The notes under the pieces were generated by a model. That model worked only from the letters and a program-made list of their open reading frames with translations. It searched no databases and was not told where the DNA came from. Made by a program: the position numbers and the translations under genes. A stretch of 64,000 bases of DNA from positions 71,022-135,021 of the forward strand of contig CALABS010000074.1 of NCBI GenBank assembly GCA_937887565.1, written 5' to 3'. This document shows positions 42,123-51,158 of this stretch, in pieces (positions within the stretch are counted from its first letter, which is position 1; every line of letters begins with the position of its first letter). Source of the DNA: an uncultured Rhodospirillaceae bacterium (GTDB lineage Bacteria; Pseudomonadota; Alphaproteobacteria; Rhodospirillales; Magnetospirillaceae).

Positions 42123-43754
42123 ATGCCAAAAGTGCGTCCAAAGCAAGCCAAAGTCAAAGCAACCATTGCCCTGGCGGCCATTTCCTCCCCAGCCTTCGCT
42201 TGCAATGTCAAGAATCGAGAGGCATCCCCCCTTACCGCCACTGTCAAACGTTCGCGGTTCACCTTACTGGCTCTCCGGGCCCTCGCGGGCACGTTCCTGG
42301 CCCTCCCTGCGACCGCCATGGCCGCCGAGCCTTCGACCAAGGAACTGCTGCAGGAGATCCGGCGGCTATCCCAGCGGCTGGAACAGGTGGAGGCCCAGAA
42401 GGCCACCGCCGAAGCCAGGCCCGGCGGCAATGAGAGCCAGCTCCAGCAGCGGGTCGAACGCCTGGAGGAAGAGAACAAGAAGCTGGAAAAGTCGCTGTCC
42501 GCGCAGAACATCAGCGAGGACGAGCCGTCGCTGGCATCACGCCTGAAGGCAGTGGAATCGCAGTCGCTCGGCTACAAGAAGACGGCGCGGACGGTGGAAT
42601 CCCTCGACGGCATCCAGGTCGGCGCCGGCATGACCATGGTCGGCCAGAACATGGCGAGCGGCGACACCAACAAGCAGGGCGAGCTCAACTACCGCGCCGA
42701 CGTCACCGTCACCCTGCCCGGCGGCGAGATCGGCAACACCAAGGGCTCGATCTTCACCCATGTCCGCATGGGCCAGGGGCCGGGCATCCAGGCGCCGGGC
42801 AACGCCTTCTCGTCGGTCAACGCCACCAGCTTCGAGCGCCCGGGCGCCGACACCTCGGACAGCGCCATCGTGCTGGCTGAGGCGTTCTATCAACTCGACG
42901 TCCCGCTGCCGTTCGGGGGAAACCCGAATCGGTCGAGGAGCCATCTTGAACTCAATTTCGGCAAGATGGACCCCTTCGTCTTCTTCGACCAGAACAAGGT
43001 GTCCGACGACGAGACCCGCAGCTTCATGAACCAGTCGCTGGTGCACAATCCCCTGCTCGACACCGGCGGGGACGTCGGCGTCGACGGCCTCGGCTTTTCG
43101 CCCGGCGTCCGGGTGGCCTACATCGATCAGACCAACAAGCCGGAGAAGAACGCGGTCTCGTTCGGCATGTTCGAGACGGGCAACGGGGCCAGCTTCCAGG
43201 ATTCCATGGACTTCCCGTTCTGGATCGGCCAGGTGGAGACCACCCGGCGGTTCTTCGGCGGCCTGGAAGGCAATTACCGCCTCTACGGCTGGCGCAACGG
43301 CCGGGCGCAGAACTACGACGGAGCCGAGGCCGCCCACGCCGGTATCGGCATCAGCATCGACCAGAAGGTGGCCGAGTACGTCTCCCTGTTCGGCCGCTAC
43401 GGCTACGAGCTGGATGGCAAGGTGCGCTTCGACCAAGCCCTCACGGTGGGAACCGAGATCTCCGGCAACTACTGGGGGCGCGGCGCCGACGCCCTGGGCA
43501 TCGGCTTCGGCCTGCTGAAGGTCAGCGACGACTTCAAGCGGGACTCCCTCACCCTCGATGCCGATGGCGACGGCACCGCCGATCTCGGCTACACCGCCGA
43601 GGGGATGGAGCAGGTGGCCGAAATCTTCTACCGCTACCGGCTGATGCCCAAGCTGGAGCTGTCGCCCAACGCCCAGTACATCCGTCAGCCCGGAGGCAAC
43701 GCCTCGTCCAACGATGCCTACGCCGTCGGCCTCCGTGCTCAGGTAACGTATTAA
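42123..43754 (+). CDS. Outer-membrane porin with N-terminal coiled coil (copy 2, riboswitch-led)
   Basis: 543 residues. Same coiled coil and barrel as copy 1; only a handful of residues differ after about residue 125. The N-terminus differs: a first hydrophobic stretch (KATIALAAISSPAFA) followed by a second signal-like one (LLALRALAGTFLALPATAMA), so the true start or mature end is unsure. GGAG sits seven bases before the ATG at 42123. The cobalamin riboswitch upstream implies repression when B12 is plentiful, so the porin may admit corrinoids, cobalt or a related nutrient. Confidence 0.8.
   Translation: MPKVRPKQAKVKATIALAAISSPAFACNVKNREASPLTATVKRSRFTLLALRALAGTFLALPATAMAAEPSTKELLQEIRRLSQRLEQVEAQKATAEARPGGNESQLQQRVERLEEENKKLEKSLSAQNISEDEPSLASRLKAVESQSLGYKKTARTVESLDGIQVGAGMTMVGQNMASGDTNKQGELNYRADVTVTLPGGEIGNTKGSIFTHVRMGQGPGIQAPGNAFSSVNATSFERPGADTSDSAIVLAEAFYQLDVPLPFGGNPNRSRSHLELNFGKMDPFVFFDQNKVSDDETRSFMNQSLVHNPLLDTGGDVGVDGLGFSPGVRVAYIDQTNKPEKNAVSFGMFETGNGASFQDSMDFPFWIGQVETTRRFFGGLEGNYRLYGWRNGRAQNYDGAEAAHAGIGISIDQKVAEYVSLFGRYGYELDGKVRFDQALTVGTEISGNYWGRGADALGIGFGLLKVSDDFKRDSLTLDADGDGTADLGYTAEGMEQVAEIFYRYRLMPKLELSPNAQYIRQPGGNASSNDAYAVGLRAQVTY
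42479..43505 (+). repeat. 1,027-bp direct repeat, copy 2
   Basis: Partner of 38863-39889. Recombination between the two copies would delete the polyferredoxin gene and the riboswitch and leave one hybrid porin. Confidence 0.85.
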
Positions 43755-43796
43755 GCAGATAAACAAACCCGGCACGGCCACACCACCACCGAAGCC

Positions 43797-43923
43797 TTGA
43801 CTATTTGAGCATATTCATGCTAGTAATGGCTTCGTTGTCGCCTCCCTTCTTCATGGAGGCAATACCCTTTTGTAGTATGACGACCTTGAACCCGAGTCGT
43901 GCGTGCCGACTCGGGTTCCTTTT
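43797..43923 (+). ncRNA. Candidate small RNA with its own promoter and terminator
   Basis: TTGACT (43797-43802), 18-base spacer and TAGTAA (43821-43826) could start a transcript near 43833 that ends at the terminator at 43889-43923. The 90-base RNA would hold a hairpin GCCTCC-N9-GGAGGC displaying an anti-Shine-Dalgarno CCTCCC. It could equally be just the 3' leader of the porin terminator. Confidence 0.3.
43889..43923 (+). terminator. Rho-independent terminator
   Basis: Perfect 11-bp stem AACCCGAGTCG / CGACTCGGGTT with a seven-base loop, followed by CCTTTT. It ends rightward transcription from porin copy 2. Confidence 0.85.
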
Positions 43924-43941
43924 GAGCGCATCCAGATCCTA

Positions 43942-44178
43942 CTACATCGCAGCGGTCTTCTCGAAAAAGGCCACCATTACCATCTCGATCAGGCGCCAGA
44001 GGTTCGCTCCGTCGAGAGAATGGAATTGGGCGGCCATTTGACAAGCGTGTGCGGCTTCGCTCGGTGTGGCGCTTCTGGCGGCAATCTCAGAGGCTGTGTG
44101 CTCCAAGTTGCGTTCGAACGCCTCCGCCTCTTGAGCCGCCAATGCCTTTTGCCGCTCGATGTACTCTCGCTCACTCAT
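43942..44178 (-). CDS. Small helical protein, unknown
   Basis: 78 residues starting MSEREYIERQKALAAQEAEA, almost wholly alpha-helical and charged, with a hydrophobic C-terminal helix (LIEMVMVAFFEK). The ATG at 44178 overlaps the stop of the upstream gene by eight bases, indicating translational coupling. Last gene of the leftward RND operon. No family recognised. Confidence 0.5.
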   Translation of the reverse strand: MSEREYIERQKALAAQEAEAFERNLEHTASEIAARSATPSEAAHACQMAAQFHSLDGANLWRLIEMVMVAFFEKTAAM

Positions 44179-44455
44179 TCTCGCGCGTGATCCCCTCATC
44201 CTGTCCCTCTCTGTCTTTTTCCTTGTCCTTCTTTATGCCCCCTGGCGATTGGGGAGGCCGTGTCCTCTCGGTTTCCCTGTGTCGCAGGGAGCGTGCCTGC
44301 TGTTCCTTTGCGTGTTCCTTCTTAAGTTCTTCGATCATCTTAGGGGTGGGTTGCACCCGCTGCCCCTCAACGACCGCCTGTTGTTCATGTGCCTCCACAA
44401 ATGGAACCGGAAGCACTATGGCCATCGCTGCCGTCAAAGCCCGGACCAGTCTCAT
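44171..44455 (-). CDS. Small exported charged protein, unknown
   Basis: 94 residues. Signal peptide (MRLVRALTAAMAIVLPVPFV) cut near EAHEQ, then a very charged Lys/Glu/Arg tail (EELKKEHAKEQQARSLRHRE) likely to be disordered or helical. It starts 14 bases after the HigB-HigA fusion and overlaps the next gene. A periplasmic role is inferred; no family recognised. Confidence 0.5.
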   Translation of the reverse strand: MRLVRALTAAMAIVLPVPFVEAHEQQAVVEGQRVQPTPKMIEELKKEHAKEQQARSLRHRETERTRPPQSPGGIKKDKEKDREGQDEGITRENE

Positions 44456-44469
44456 GGCACTCTCCTTCC

Positions 44470-45174
44470 TCAGTAATCCATGGATTGCCTCTTCAGGCGC
44501 CGGCGCATCACGCCGATGAAACCCTCGTCGAAGCGGCTTCGCTTCGCGCGTTGCGGCACCTCGGCCTCAAGAGCGTGGGCAAGTTCCGCCATCGGCAGAG
44601 ACCCATTGGCAACATTCCACGACCAGTGGTCATGAACGCTCTGGATCCGTGTCCAGAATGAAGCCGCGGTTCCCGACACCCTTGACAGCCCGTCAGCAAA
44701 GTTGCCGACGGCCCTTCGCCCGCCCGCGAAAAATCTGAACAGTGACCCTGTTGGCATGGACAGGAGTCGAGATGCGGCAACGGCTGTTAGTCCCGACGAC
44801 GGCATGAAGAGGTCGCGAAAGACTGTGCCCGGGTGGGTGGGCAGACGTTCCAATGCCGCGGGACAAGACATGTCCGATCCAGGCGTTTCGAGTGCGGCAG
44901 ACACGAGGCGGACCTCGCTTACCTCCGGCCCTTGACGTGTAAAGGCTACAGAAAGGCGGTCGGAGACAGGGACGCAGTAGGCTGCTGGACGACCAACAAG
45001 ACATACGGGCTTCAGCCACGCAGGAATTGGCTCGTCCGGATGCAGCGAAGCGAGAACGTCCATGATAGCGATGCAGTGGCGGTCCACCGCCATTTGGACG
45101 GTGGTGACACTGCCCTTCGCATAGAGGCGGGCCAGCCCCCCGTGGGAGAAGGTGATAATCATGTCCAACGTCAT
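44470..45174 (-). CDS. HigB-HigA toxin-antitoxin fusion protein
   Basis: 234 residues in one frame. Residues 5-95 follow the HigB/RelE pattern (MIITFSHGGLARLYAKGS, then a basic helix, and VCLVGRPAAYCVPVS), but the NWRITF catalytic strand is replaced by SDRLSVAF (71-78). Residues 111-185 follow HigA: LPTHPGTVFRDLFMPSSGLT, a helix-turn-helix (VAASRLLSMPTGSLFRFFAG) and TAASFWTRIQSVHD. Toxin and antitoxin are normally separate genes. The loss of the key arginine suggests an inactive toxin half and a regulator role. It lies 51 bases after czcA. Confidence 0.78.
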   Translation of the reverse strand: MTLDMIITFSHGGLARLYAKGSVTTVQMAVDRHCIAIMDVLASLHPDEPIPAWLKPVCLVGRPAAYCVPVSDRLSVAFTRQGPEVSEVRLVSAALETPGSDMSCPAALERLPTHPGTVFRDLFMPSSGLTAVAASRLLSMPTGSLFRFFAGGRRAVGNFADGLSRVSGTAASFWTRIQSVHDHWSWNVANGSLPMAELAHALEAEVPQRAKRSRFDEGFIGVMRRRLKRQSMDY

Positions 45175-45225
45175 TCATGAGGCGGAAGATCGTCCAAGGG
45201 GACGACCTCCCGCTCGTGGATACCT

Positions 45226-48200
45226 TTACTGTGCCGGTTCGAGTTCCCTGACCTCATGCGTTCGCTGCCACCCTTTGATGATCCGCTTGGAGAACAGGGG
45301 GTAGGCGACCGGAAGGACGACGAGGGTCAGGAGGGTAGCCGAGACAAGCCCTCCCACCACGACGGTCGCCAGGGGCTTCTGGACTTCGGACCCGATCCCG
45401 CTCGACAGCAGCATCGGGATCAAGCCCAAGGCCGCGATCGATGCCGTCATCAACACGGGTCGCAAGCGCGACAACGCGCCCCTGATGATGGCTTCCTCGA
45501 CCCGCATGCCTCCCAGCAGGTTCTGGTTAATGGCGTTCACCATGACCACGCCGTTAAGGACTGCGACGCCGAAGAGGGCGATGAAACCGATCGACCCAGG
45601 CACCGAAAGGTATTGTCCGCTGACGAAGAGGGCCACGATGCCGCCGATCAACGCCAACGGGACGTTGATCATGATGAGCATCGCCTGGCCGACCGATCCG
45701 AAGGCGAAGAACAGAAGCAGGAAGATCAAGCCCAGCGAAATCGGCACGACGATCATGAGTTTGGCTTGGGCACGTCTCTGGTTTTCAAACTGACCGCCGA
45801 AGACGACGGAATATCCGGGGGGCATCTCGATCTGCGCGCCGATCTTCTGATCGATTTCCGCGACGACACTGCCCATGTCGCGGCCTTCGACATTCGCCTG
45901 GATGACGACCCGCCGTTGCACGTCGTCGCGGCGGATTTGCGGCGGCCCGCTGTCAATCGCGACCTTGGCCACGTCGCCCAGCCTGACCCAGGAGCCGTTG
46001 GGCGACTGGAGGATCAGGTCGGCGATCGCCTCGGGGTTCTCGCGGTACCGGGCGCCAAGACGAATATAGATGTCGTAGCGCTCGTTGCCCTTGATGACCT
46101 GGCCGGCGGTGACGCCTCCGATGGCGTCGCTGACAAGGTCCATCACCTGGCTGACGGAAATGCCGAAGCGCGCCAGCTTTGTCCGGTCGGGAGCGATCAC
46201 CAATTGCGCCTCGCCGGCAATCTGCTCCATCGCCACGTCGCGCGTACCGGGAATGCCCTTCACCAGCGTTTCGATCTCGCCCCCCTTCTTCGCCAGGACA
46301 CCCAGATCCGGGCCGAAGAGCTTGATCGCCAACTGCGCCTTCACACCTGACAGCAATTCGTCGACGCGGCTGGCGATGGGCTGCGAGAAGGAGAACAACA
46401 AGCCGGGATGAACGGCGAACTCCTTCTCCATGATCTCTTGCAGTTCTTTGCGGTTGCCGGCGCTTGTCCACTCGGCAACCGGCTTCAGACCGACCAGCAG
46501 TTCGATGTTCGACACAGGCTCCGGGTCGCCGCCAAGTTCGGGGCGCCCGATGCGGCTGGAGACGTAGGTGACCTCGGGGAATGCGATGACCCTTCGCTCA
46601 AGCTTCTTGGCGACCTCCAAGGCCGTCGTCAGGCTGGCCGATGGCGCCAGGGTAACGCGGATGTTGAGCGTGCCTTCCTCCAACTCGGGGACGAATTCCG
46701 TCCCAAGAAAAGGCACCAGGGACATCGCCATGGCCAGCAGGCCGACGGCGCTCCCGATCACCAACTTCCGCGAAGCCAGGGCGGGGGGCAGAACCCGACG
46801 GTAGATGCGTTCCAAGGGTTTGAGCAGGGGACTGTGGCGCTCGGTCGCCCCCCGCCGGAAGACGAAGGTTGCCAGGGCAGGAATGACAACAAGAGCAACC
46901 ATCAGCGAGGCAATCATCGCCAGCACGATGCTCATGGCCATCGGCTGGAACAGCTTGCCTTCGACGCCTTCCAGCGAGAACAAGGGAGCGAAAACGACGA
47001 TGATGATCAATACGGCAAAGAAGACCGGTCGGCCGACTTCCTTCGCCGCTTCCTGAATCCGCAAACGGTAACCGCCGTCTTCTCCGCGTGCTTCACTCTC
47101 ATTTCGACGGCCGAGATGGGAGAAAATGTTCTCCATCATCACCACCGATCCATCGACCATCATGCCGATGGCGATGGTGAGCCCTCCCAACGACATGAGG
47201 TTGGCCGATATTCCCCAATAGGCCATGGCCATCAGCGCGAGCCCGATGGAGATCGGGACCGAGATCAGCACCAAGAGCGTGGCCGACAGGTTCATGAGGA
47301 AGAGCAAGAGCACGACGACGATCAGAACGAATGCCTCGACGAGCGCCTTGCTCACCGTGCCCACGGCATGTTCCACAAGGTCGGCCTGATCGTAGACCGG
47401 CTCGATCACAACCCCAGCCGGCAACGCCTTCTGGATTACCGGAAGCCTCTCCTTGATGCCGTCGATCGTCGATTTCGTGTTGGCGCCCAGTCGCTTCAGG
47501 ACGATGCCGGTGACGACTTCACCGAGGGCGACCGGCTTGCCTGCAGCATCTCTCGACGTCATCGAGACGGCGCCCTGCCGGATCTCCCCGCCAAAATCGA
47601 CCTTCGCCACATCGCCCACCCTGACGACGACGCCATCCTTTTCCTTCAAGGGAATCTGGGCGATATCCTGCAAACCATCCCGGCCGCCCCGGACGAAGCC
47701 GACACCTCGGATCACCAACTGTTCGGCGCCCCGGTCCATGAACCAACCGCCGGCATTGCGGTTGTTGGTCTCGACGGCCTCTTTGACATCGTCCACCGTG
47801 AGGCCGAGCGACAGCAGCCGCGAGGGTATCAGTTGAATCTGGTACTGGAGCACCTCGCCGCCGTAGGACAGCACGTCGGTGACGCCATTAACCGGAGTGA
47901 GCAGCAGCTTGACCAGCCAGTCGTTGATGCTGCGCAACTCGGTAATGCCATATTTTTCAGGATTATCCGACCGCAGGATGTACTGGAAAACCTGGCCAAG
48001 ACCCGAGGTGTTCGGCCCCATTTCCGGGGTTCCAACGCCCTCAGGGATCTCCTCCCTAGCCGCCTGGAGGCGCTCGAATACCTGTTGGCGTGCGAAGTAG
48101 ATATCGGTGCCTTCCTTGAAGACCACGGTCACCACCGAAAGGCCGGACTTCGAGATCGATCGCACTTCCTCGACGTCCGGCATGGCGTACATCACCGCCT

Positions 48201-48408
48201 CAATCGGATAAGTGATAAGCTGTTCGACCTCTTCCGAGGCAAGGCCGCGGGCTTCCGTATTCACCGTGACCTGGACGTTAGTCACATCTGGAAACGCATC
48301 AAGGCTCAGCCGGGGCAGGATCAAATAGCCGCCAACAATCGCGGCGAGCAGGGCGAGCACGACCAGAAGACGGCTGGATACGCCAAAGTCGATCAGTCTA
48401 TTCAGCAT
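45226..48408 (-). CDS. czcA: Divalent-metal RND efflux transporter (CzcA-type)
   Basis: 1060 residues, RND layout. TM4 reads AIGMMVDGSVVMMENIFSH, and the periplasmic relay segment reads ASRVDELLSGVKAQLAIKL, the CzcA/NccA form rather than the methionine-bearing CusA form, so Zn, Co, Cd or Ni are the likely substrates. With the adaptor and channel genes upstream it forms a complete tripartite pump. Start at 48408 chosen because MLNRLIDFGV is the family N-terminus; the longer frame adds 35 unlikely residues. Confidence 0.92.
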   Translation of the reverse strand: MLNRLIDFGVSSRLLVVLALLAAIVGGYLILPRLSLDAFPDVTNVQVTVNTEARGLASEEVEQLITYPIEAVMYAMPDVEEVRSISKSGLSVVTVVFKEGTDIYFARQQVFERLQAAREEIPEGVGTPEMGPNTSGLGQVFQYILRSDNPEKYGITELRSINDWLVKLLLTPVNGVTDVLSYGGEVLQYQIQLIPSRLLSLGLTVDDVKEAVETNNRNAGGWFMDRGAEQLVIRGVGFVRGGRDGLQDIAQIPLKEKDGVVVRVGDVAKVDFGGEIRQGAVSMTSRDAAGKPVALGEVVTGIVLKRLGANTKSTIDGIKERLPVIQKALPAGVVIEPVYDQADLVEHAVGTVSKALVEAFVLIVVVLLLFLMNLSATLLVLISVPISIGLALMAMAYWGISANLMSLGGLTIAIGMMVDGSVVMMENIFSHLGRRNESEARGEDGGYRLRIQEAAKEVGRPVFFAVLIIIVVFAPLFSLEGVEGKLFQPMAMSIVLAMIASLMVALVVIPALATFVFRRGATERHSPLLKPLERIYRRVLPPALASRKLVIGSAVGLLAMAMSLVPFLGTEFVPELEEGTLNIRVTLAPSASLTTALEVAKKLERRVIAFPEVTYVSSRIGRPELGGDPEPVSNIELLVGLKPVAEWTSAGNRKELQEIMEKEFAVHPGLLFSFSQPIASRVDELLSGVKAQLAIKLFGPDLGVLAKKGGEIETLVKGIPGTRDVAMEQIAGEAQLVIAPDRTKLARFGISVSQVMDLVSDAIGGVTAGQVIKGNERYDIYIRLGARYRENPEAIADLILQSPNGSWVRLGDVAKVAIDSGPPQIRRDDVQRRVVIQANVEGRDMGSVVAEIDQKIGAQIEMPPGYSVVFGGQFENQRRAQAKLMIVVPISLGLIFLLLFFAFGSVGQAMLIMINVPLALIGGIVALFVSGQYLSVPGSIGFIALFGVAVLNGVVMVNAINQNLLGGMRVEEAIIRGALSRLRPVLMTASIAALGLIPMLLSSGIGSEVQKPLATVVVGGLVSATLLTLVVLPVAYPLFSKRIIKGWQRTHEVRELEPAQ

Positions 48409-48421
48409 GTCCGTCTCCGCC

Positions 48422-49666
48422 CTAGTGGTTATGGACGTCAAAAGCGCCCTTGGCGGCTTCGGACTGAACGAAGAATGCTCCGGCGGTAACGACCGGGGTG
48501 CCCGGCGCGACACCTTCGATCACGGCCACGCCAGCAATATTGCGAACGACCTTGACCTCGATGGCCTTGAGGCTGCCTTCTCCATTGGCAGCGTAAACGA
48601 CCCAGTCGCCATCCGGCCCGCGCAGCACGGAATCGACCGGAACGGCCAAGGCTTTCTCGGCCTCGCCCGCGGGAAGTTCGACATCCACGAACATGCCCGG
48701 TCGCAGCCGGCTATCGGAATTGTCCGCCTCCAACCTGACACTCACGGTGCGGGTGGCCTCGTCCGTCGTGGGGTTGATCATCGCGACGACGGCCTCACGG
48801 CTCCCCTCAGCCACATGGGCTACACCGCGCATCCCCTTCTGGATCTTCTTCGCGTCGGCGGGGCTGACTCGGGCATCGATCCACACCGTGTTACTGTCGG
48901 CGATGGTGAACAGGATCTTGCCCGGCTCCACCAGTTCGCCGACCATGAACTCGTCCGAGTAGATCACCCCATCCTGCGGGGCAAGCAGCGAAAAGTGCCC
49001 CGCATTGGTGGGCACGCCCCGGTCTGCCAACGACTCAATTTCCCTCGGCGACATGCCGAAGCTCAGCAGCTTCGCCATGGCTTGCTTGCGCTGGACATCG
49101 GTTTCGTTGAAACGCTTGTCCGATACGATTTCCTTGCCCAACTGGCGCACGCGCCGCCATTCCTGCTCGGCGATCTGGAATTGGCCCTGCGCTTCGGCCA
49201 TCTCGACGCTGAACATGACGGCGAGCGGCTGCCCCTTACGGACGCGCTCACCGGCAGCGGCAAGCCGCTCGGCGACGATGCCGGGGATTCGGGGAGTGAC
49301 GACGCCGCTGCGGTACCTATTGGGCACGACCTCGCCCGGTGCCCGCACCGTATTGGCAACGAGCTGCGGCTGGAGGGGGGTCACGACGATGCCGGCCTCC
49401 TTCATCGCTTCGGGAGCGATCTTCAGCCCTTCATCCGCATGCTCTTCCCCCTCCTCCTCGGCGTGGGCATGCCCGGCTTCCGCCTCCGCATGGCCGGCCG
49501 GTTCCTTTGCTGCGGACTTGGCTCCGTTCGCGGCAAGCTGCGCCCCCTTGTCCTGGACCTGGGCCTCCGGCTTCACTAGGTTCACGATGGCAACGACGGC
49601 AATGACAGCAACCAGAAACGCAGCCAGGCGAATCAGGATTCGGCGGGCCTTCGTATCATTCTTCAT
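48422..49666 (-). CDS. czcB: RND periplasmic adaptor (CzcB-type) with His-rich N-terminus
   Basis: 414 residues. One N-terminal helix (LIRLAAFLVAVIAVVAIVNL), a His/Glu-rich loop (HAEAEAGHAHAEEEGEEHAD), then lipoyl/barrel-sandwich and beta-barrel adaptor domains (PGEVVPNRYRSGVVTPRIPG; APQDGVIYSDEFMVGELVEP). The His-rich loop should bind divalent metal. The ATG overlaps the czcC stop (11 bases). It lies 13 bases before czcA. Confidence 0.92.
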   Translation of the reverse strand: MKNDTKARRILIRLAAFLVAVIAVVAIVNLVKPEAQVQDKGAQLAANGAKSAAKEPAGHAEAEAGHAHAEEEGEEHADEGLKIAPEAMKEAGIVVTPLQPQLVANTVRAPGEVVPNRYRSGVVTPRIPGIVAERLAAAGERVRKGQPLAVMFSVEMAEAQGQFQIAEQEWRRVRQLGKEIVSDKRFNETDVQRKQAMAKLLSFGMSPREIESLADRGVPTNAGHFSLLAPQDGVIYSDEFMVGELVEPGKILFTIADSNTVWIDARVSPADAKKIQKGMRGVAHVAEGSREAVVAMINPTTDEATRTVSVRLEADNSDSRLRPGMFVDVELPAGEAEKALAVPVDSVLRGPDGDWVVYAANGEGSLKAIEVKVVRNIAGVAVIEGVAPGTPVVTAGAFFVQSEAAKGAFDVHNH

Positions 49667-50927
49667 CTTTGACAACTCCAACGAAGGGAGACCGGTTGAC
49701 CGCCTTCAAGAGGCCGGCGAAAGCGCCCCATGCGGCTTCGCGAAGATCGATCTCCGTGGCGTTCGCCCGAGCGGTTTCCCGCAGTTGCACCAGAAAATCG
49801 GTGGCACTCAGTTCGCCCGCACGCCAGAGCTTGGTCAGGAGTTCCGATTGCTTTTCCAGGGACGGCACGCCCACCCGTTGCCAAGCCTCAAGCGTTTGAA
49901 CCGCCCTTTGGTAGGATCGCGCCGCGGCCCGAATGGCGGCGGCGTTCTCAAGCATCGCCTGTCGTTCCGCGACCTCGGCCTGCGTCAAGGCCCTGCCTGC
50001 AGCCGACACTTCGGCGGAACCGGTATTCAGGACCGGGATCGGGATCGACAACCCGAGCAGCACGCGCTTTTCTTCCCCCTCCTTTGAAGCGCCGACCTTG
50101 ACGGAGGGATCGGGAATCCGCTGGGCACGGGCCAGAGCCAAGCTTTGCTTCGCCGATTCGGCCTGTTGTCGGGCGGACAGCACCTCGGGGCGCCCCGAAG
50201 CGATCTCCTCGATCACGGTTTCGGAGAGCTTGGGGGGCGCCGGCAGGTCGCGGGGAAGCGGGGGCGCCTTGTCGATATCGCACAGGCATGTCGTACGCAG
50301 CGCTTCCTCGCTCCGGACCACGGCGAACTCGGCATCCTTTTGGACGCTGATTGCCTCCGCCGCCGCGAGTTGGGCGGCGCCCAAGTCCGCCGCCGGCAGC
50401 TCGCCGGCCTTCTGGCGCCTCTCGCTCAGTTCAAGGAACTTCTCGGCCAGTTCAGCCTGCTTCGTGGCGAAACCGAGGCGCTGTCGCGCCGCATGCACAT
50501 CCGCAAGGGCGGCAAACGTGTCGGCGGCCAGAGCCAACTGCGCGGCATGGGCCTCCGCCTCCGCCACCTTGGCCTGCAAGCCACCAATGGACGTCCGCAG
50601 GCCGCGTTTTCCCGAAACGTCCACCGCCATGCTGATACTGGCCGAATACGCGGTGTAGAGATCGGTGTCGGGAGGCGAGGCGACCACCGGCTCCGCCCCG
50701 AGCTCGATTTCCGGGTTATAGAGGGGTTGGCTTGCCACAGCGGCTTCCGCCCGTGCTCTGGATATGACGGCAACTGCGGATGCCGTTCTGGGGTGTCCCT
50801 CGATCACCCCAGCCAGGAAAGGCCGTAGGTTCTCGGGAAGGCGAATGATGTCCCCGCCCTCTTGGGCAGACAGGGATTGCGTCGAAACGGCTAGAGCCAG
50901 CACCGAGACGGCCAGAATCTTTTTCAT
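49656..50927 (-). CDS. czcC: TolC-family outer-membrane channel (CzcC-type)
   Basis: 423 residues. Signal peptide (KKILAVSVLALAVSTQSLSA) and two repeated halves of TolC-like helical/barrel structure (QPLYNPEIELGAEP; RAQRIPDPSVKVGASKEGEE; LLGLSIPIPVLNTG). It gives the exit duct for CzcBA and might also serve the CusBA pump, which lacks its own channel here. Start at 50927 chosen for the signal peptide. Confidence 0.9.
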   Translation of the reverse strand: MKKILAVSVLALAVSTQSLSAQEGGDIIRLPENLRPFLAGVIEGHPRTASAVAVISRARAEAAVASQPLYNPEIELGAEPVVASPPDTDLYTAYSASISMAVDVSGKRGLRTSIGGLQAKVAEAEAHAAQLALAADTFAALADVHAARQRLGFATKQAELAEKFLELSERRQKAGELPAADLGAAQLAAAEAISVQKDAEFAVVRSEEALRTTCLCDIDKAPPLPRDLPAPPKLSETVIEEIASGRPEVLSARQQAESAKQSLALARAQRIPDPSVKVGASKEGEEKRVLLGLSIPIPVLNTGSAEVSAAGRALTQAEVAERQAMLENAAAIRAAARSYQRAVQTLEAWQRVGVPSLEKQSELLTKLWRAGELSATDFLVQLRETARANATEIDLREAAWGAFAGLLKAVNRSPFVGVVKDEE

Positions 50928-51158
50928 GGGCGGTTCCCAAATGTGAAGGACGGCAGCAAGGATGTGTGCATCCCCGGCGGCCCCACCAGACAACGGACAA
51001 GAGGCCGCCCCCGTGCCCTCGCGGCCTCCGACCTTCCGGGCAGGATCGGGCATGCAAGGGGCGCCGATTGGCCGTCCGCATCCATTGGAGCGGACAGCCT
51101 CTCGCCGGACGACGCAGGAGAGCGCGGCTGACTGACAGCCGAACCTCCCGGTCCGGAG

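Noticed and set aside
42537..43781. 414-codon antisense frame over porin copy 2, and a similar one over copy 1 at 38921-40228
   Set aside because: High-GC third-position shadows of the porins. The near identity of the two shadows only reflects the duplicated DNA.
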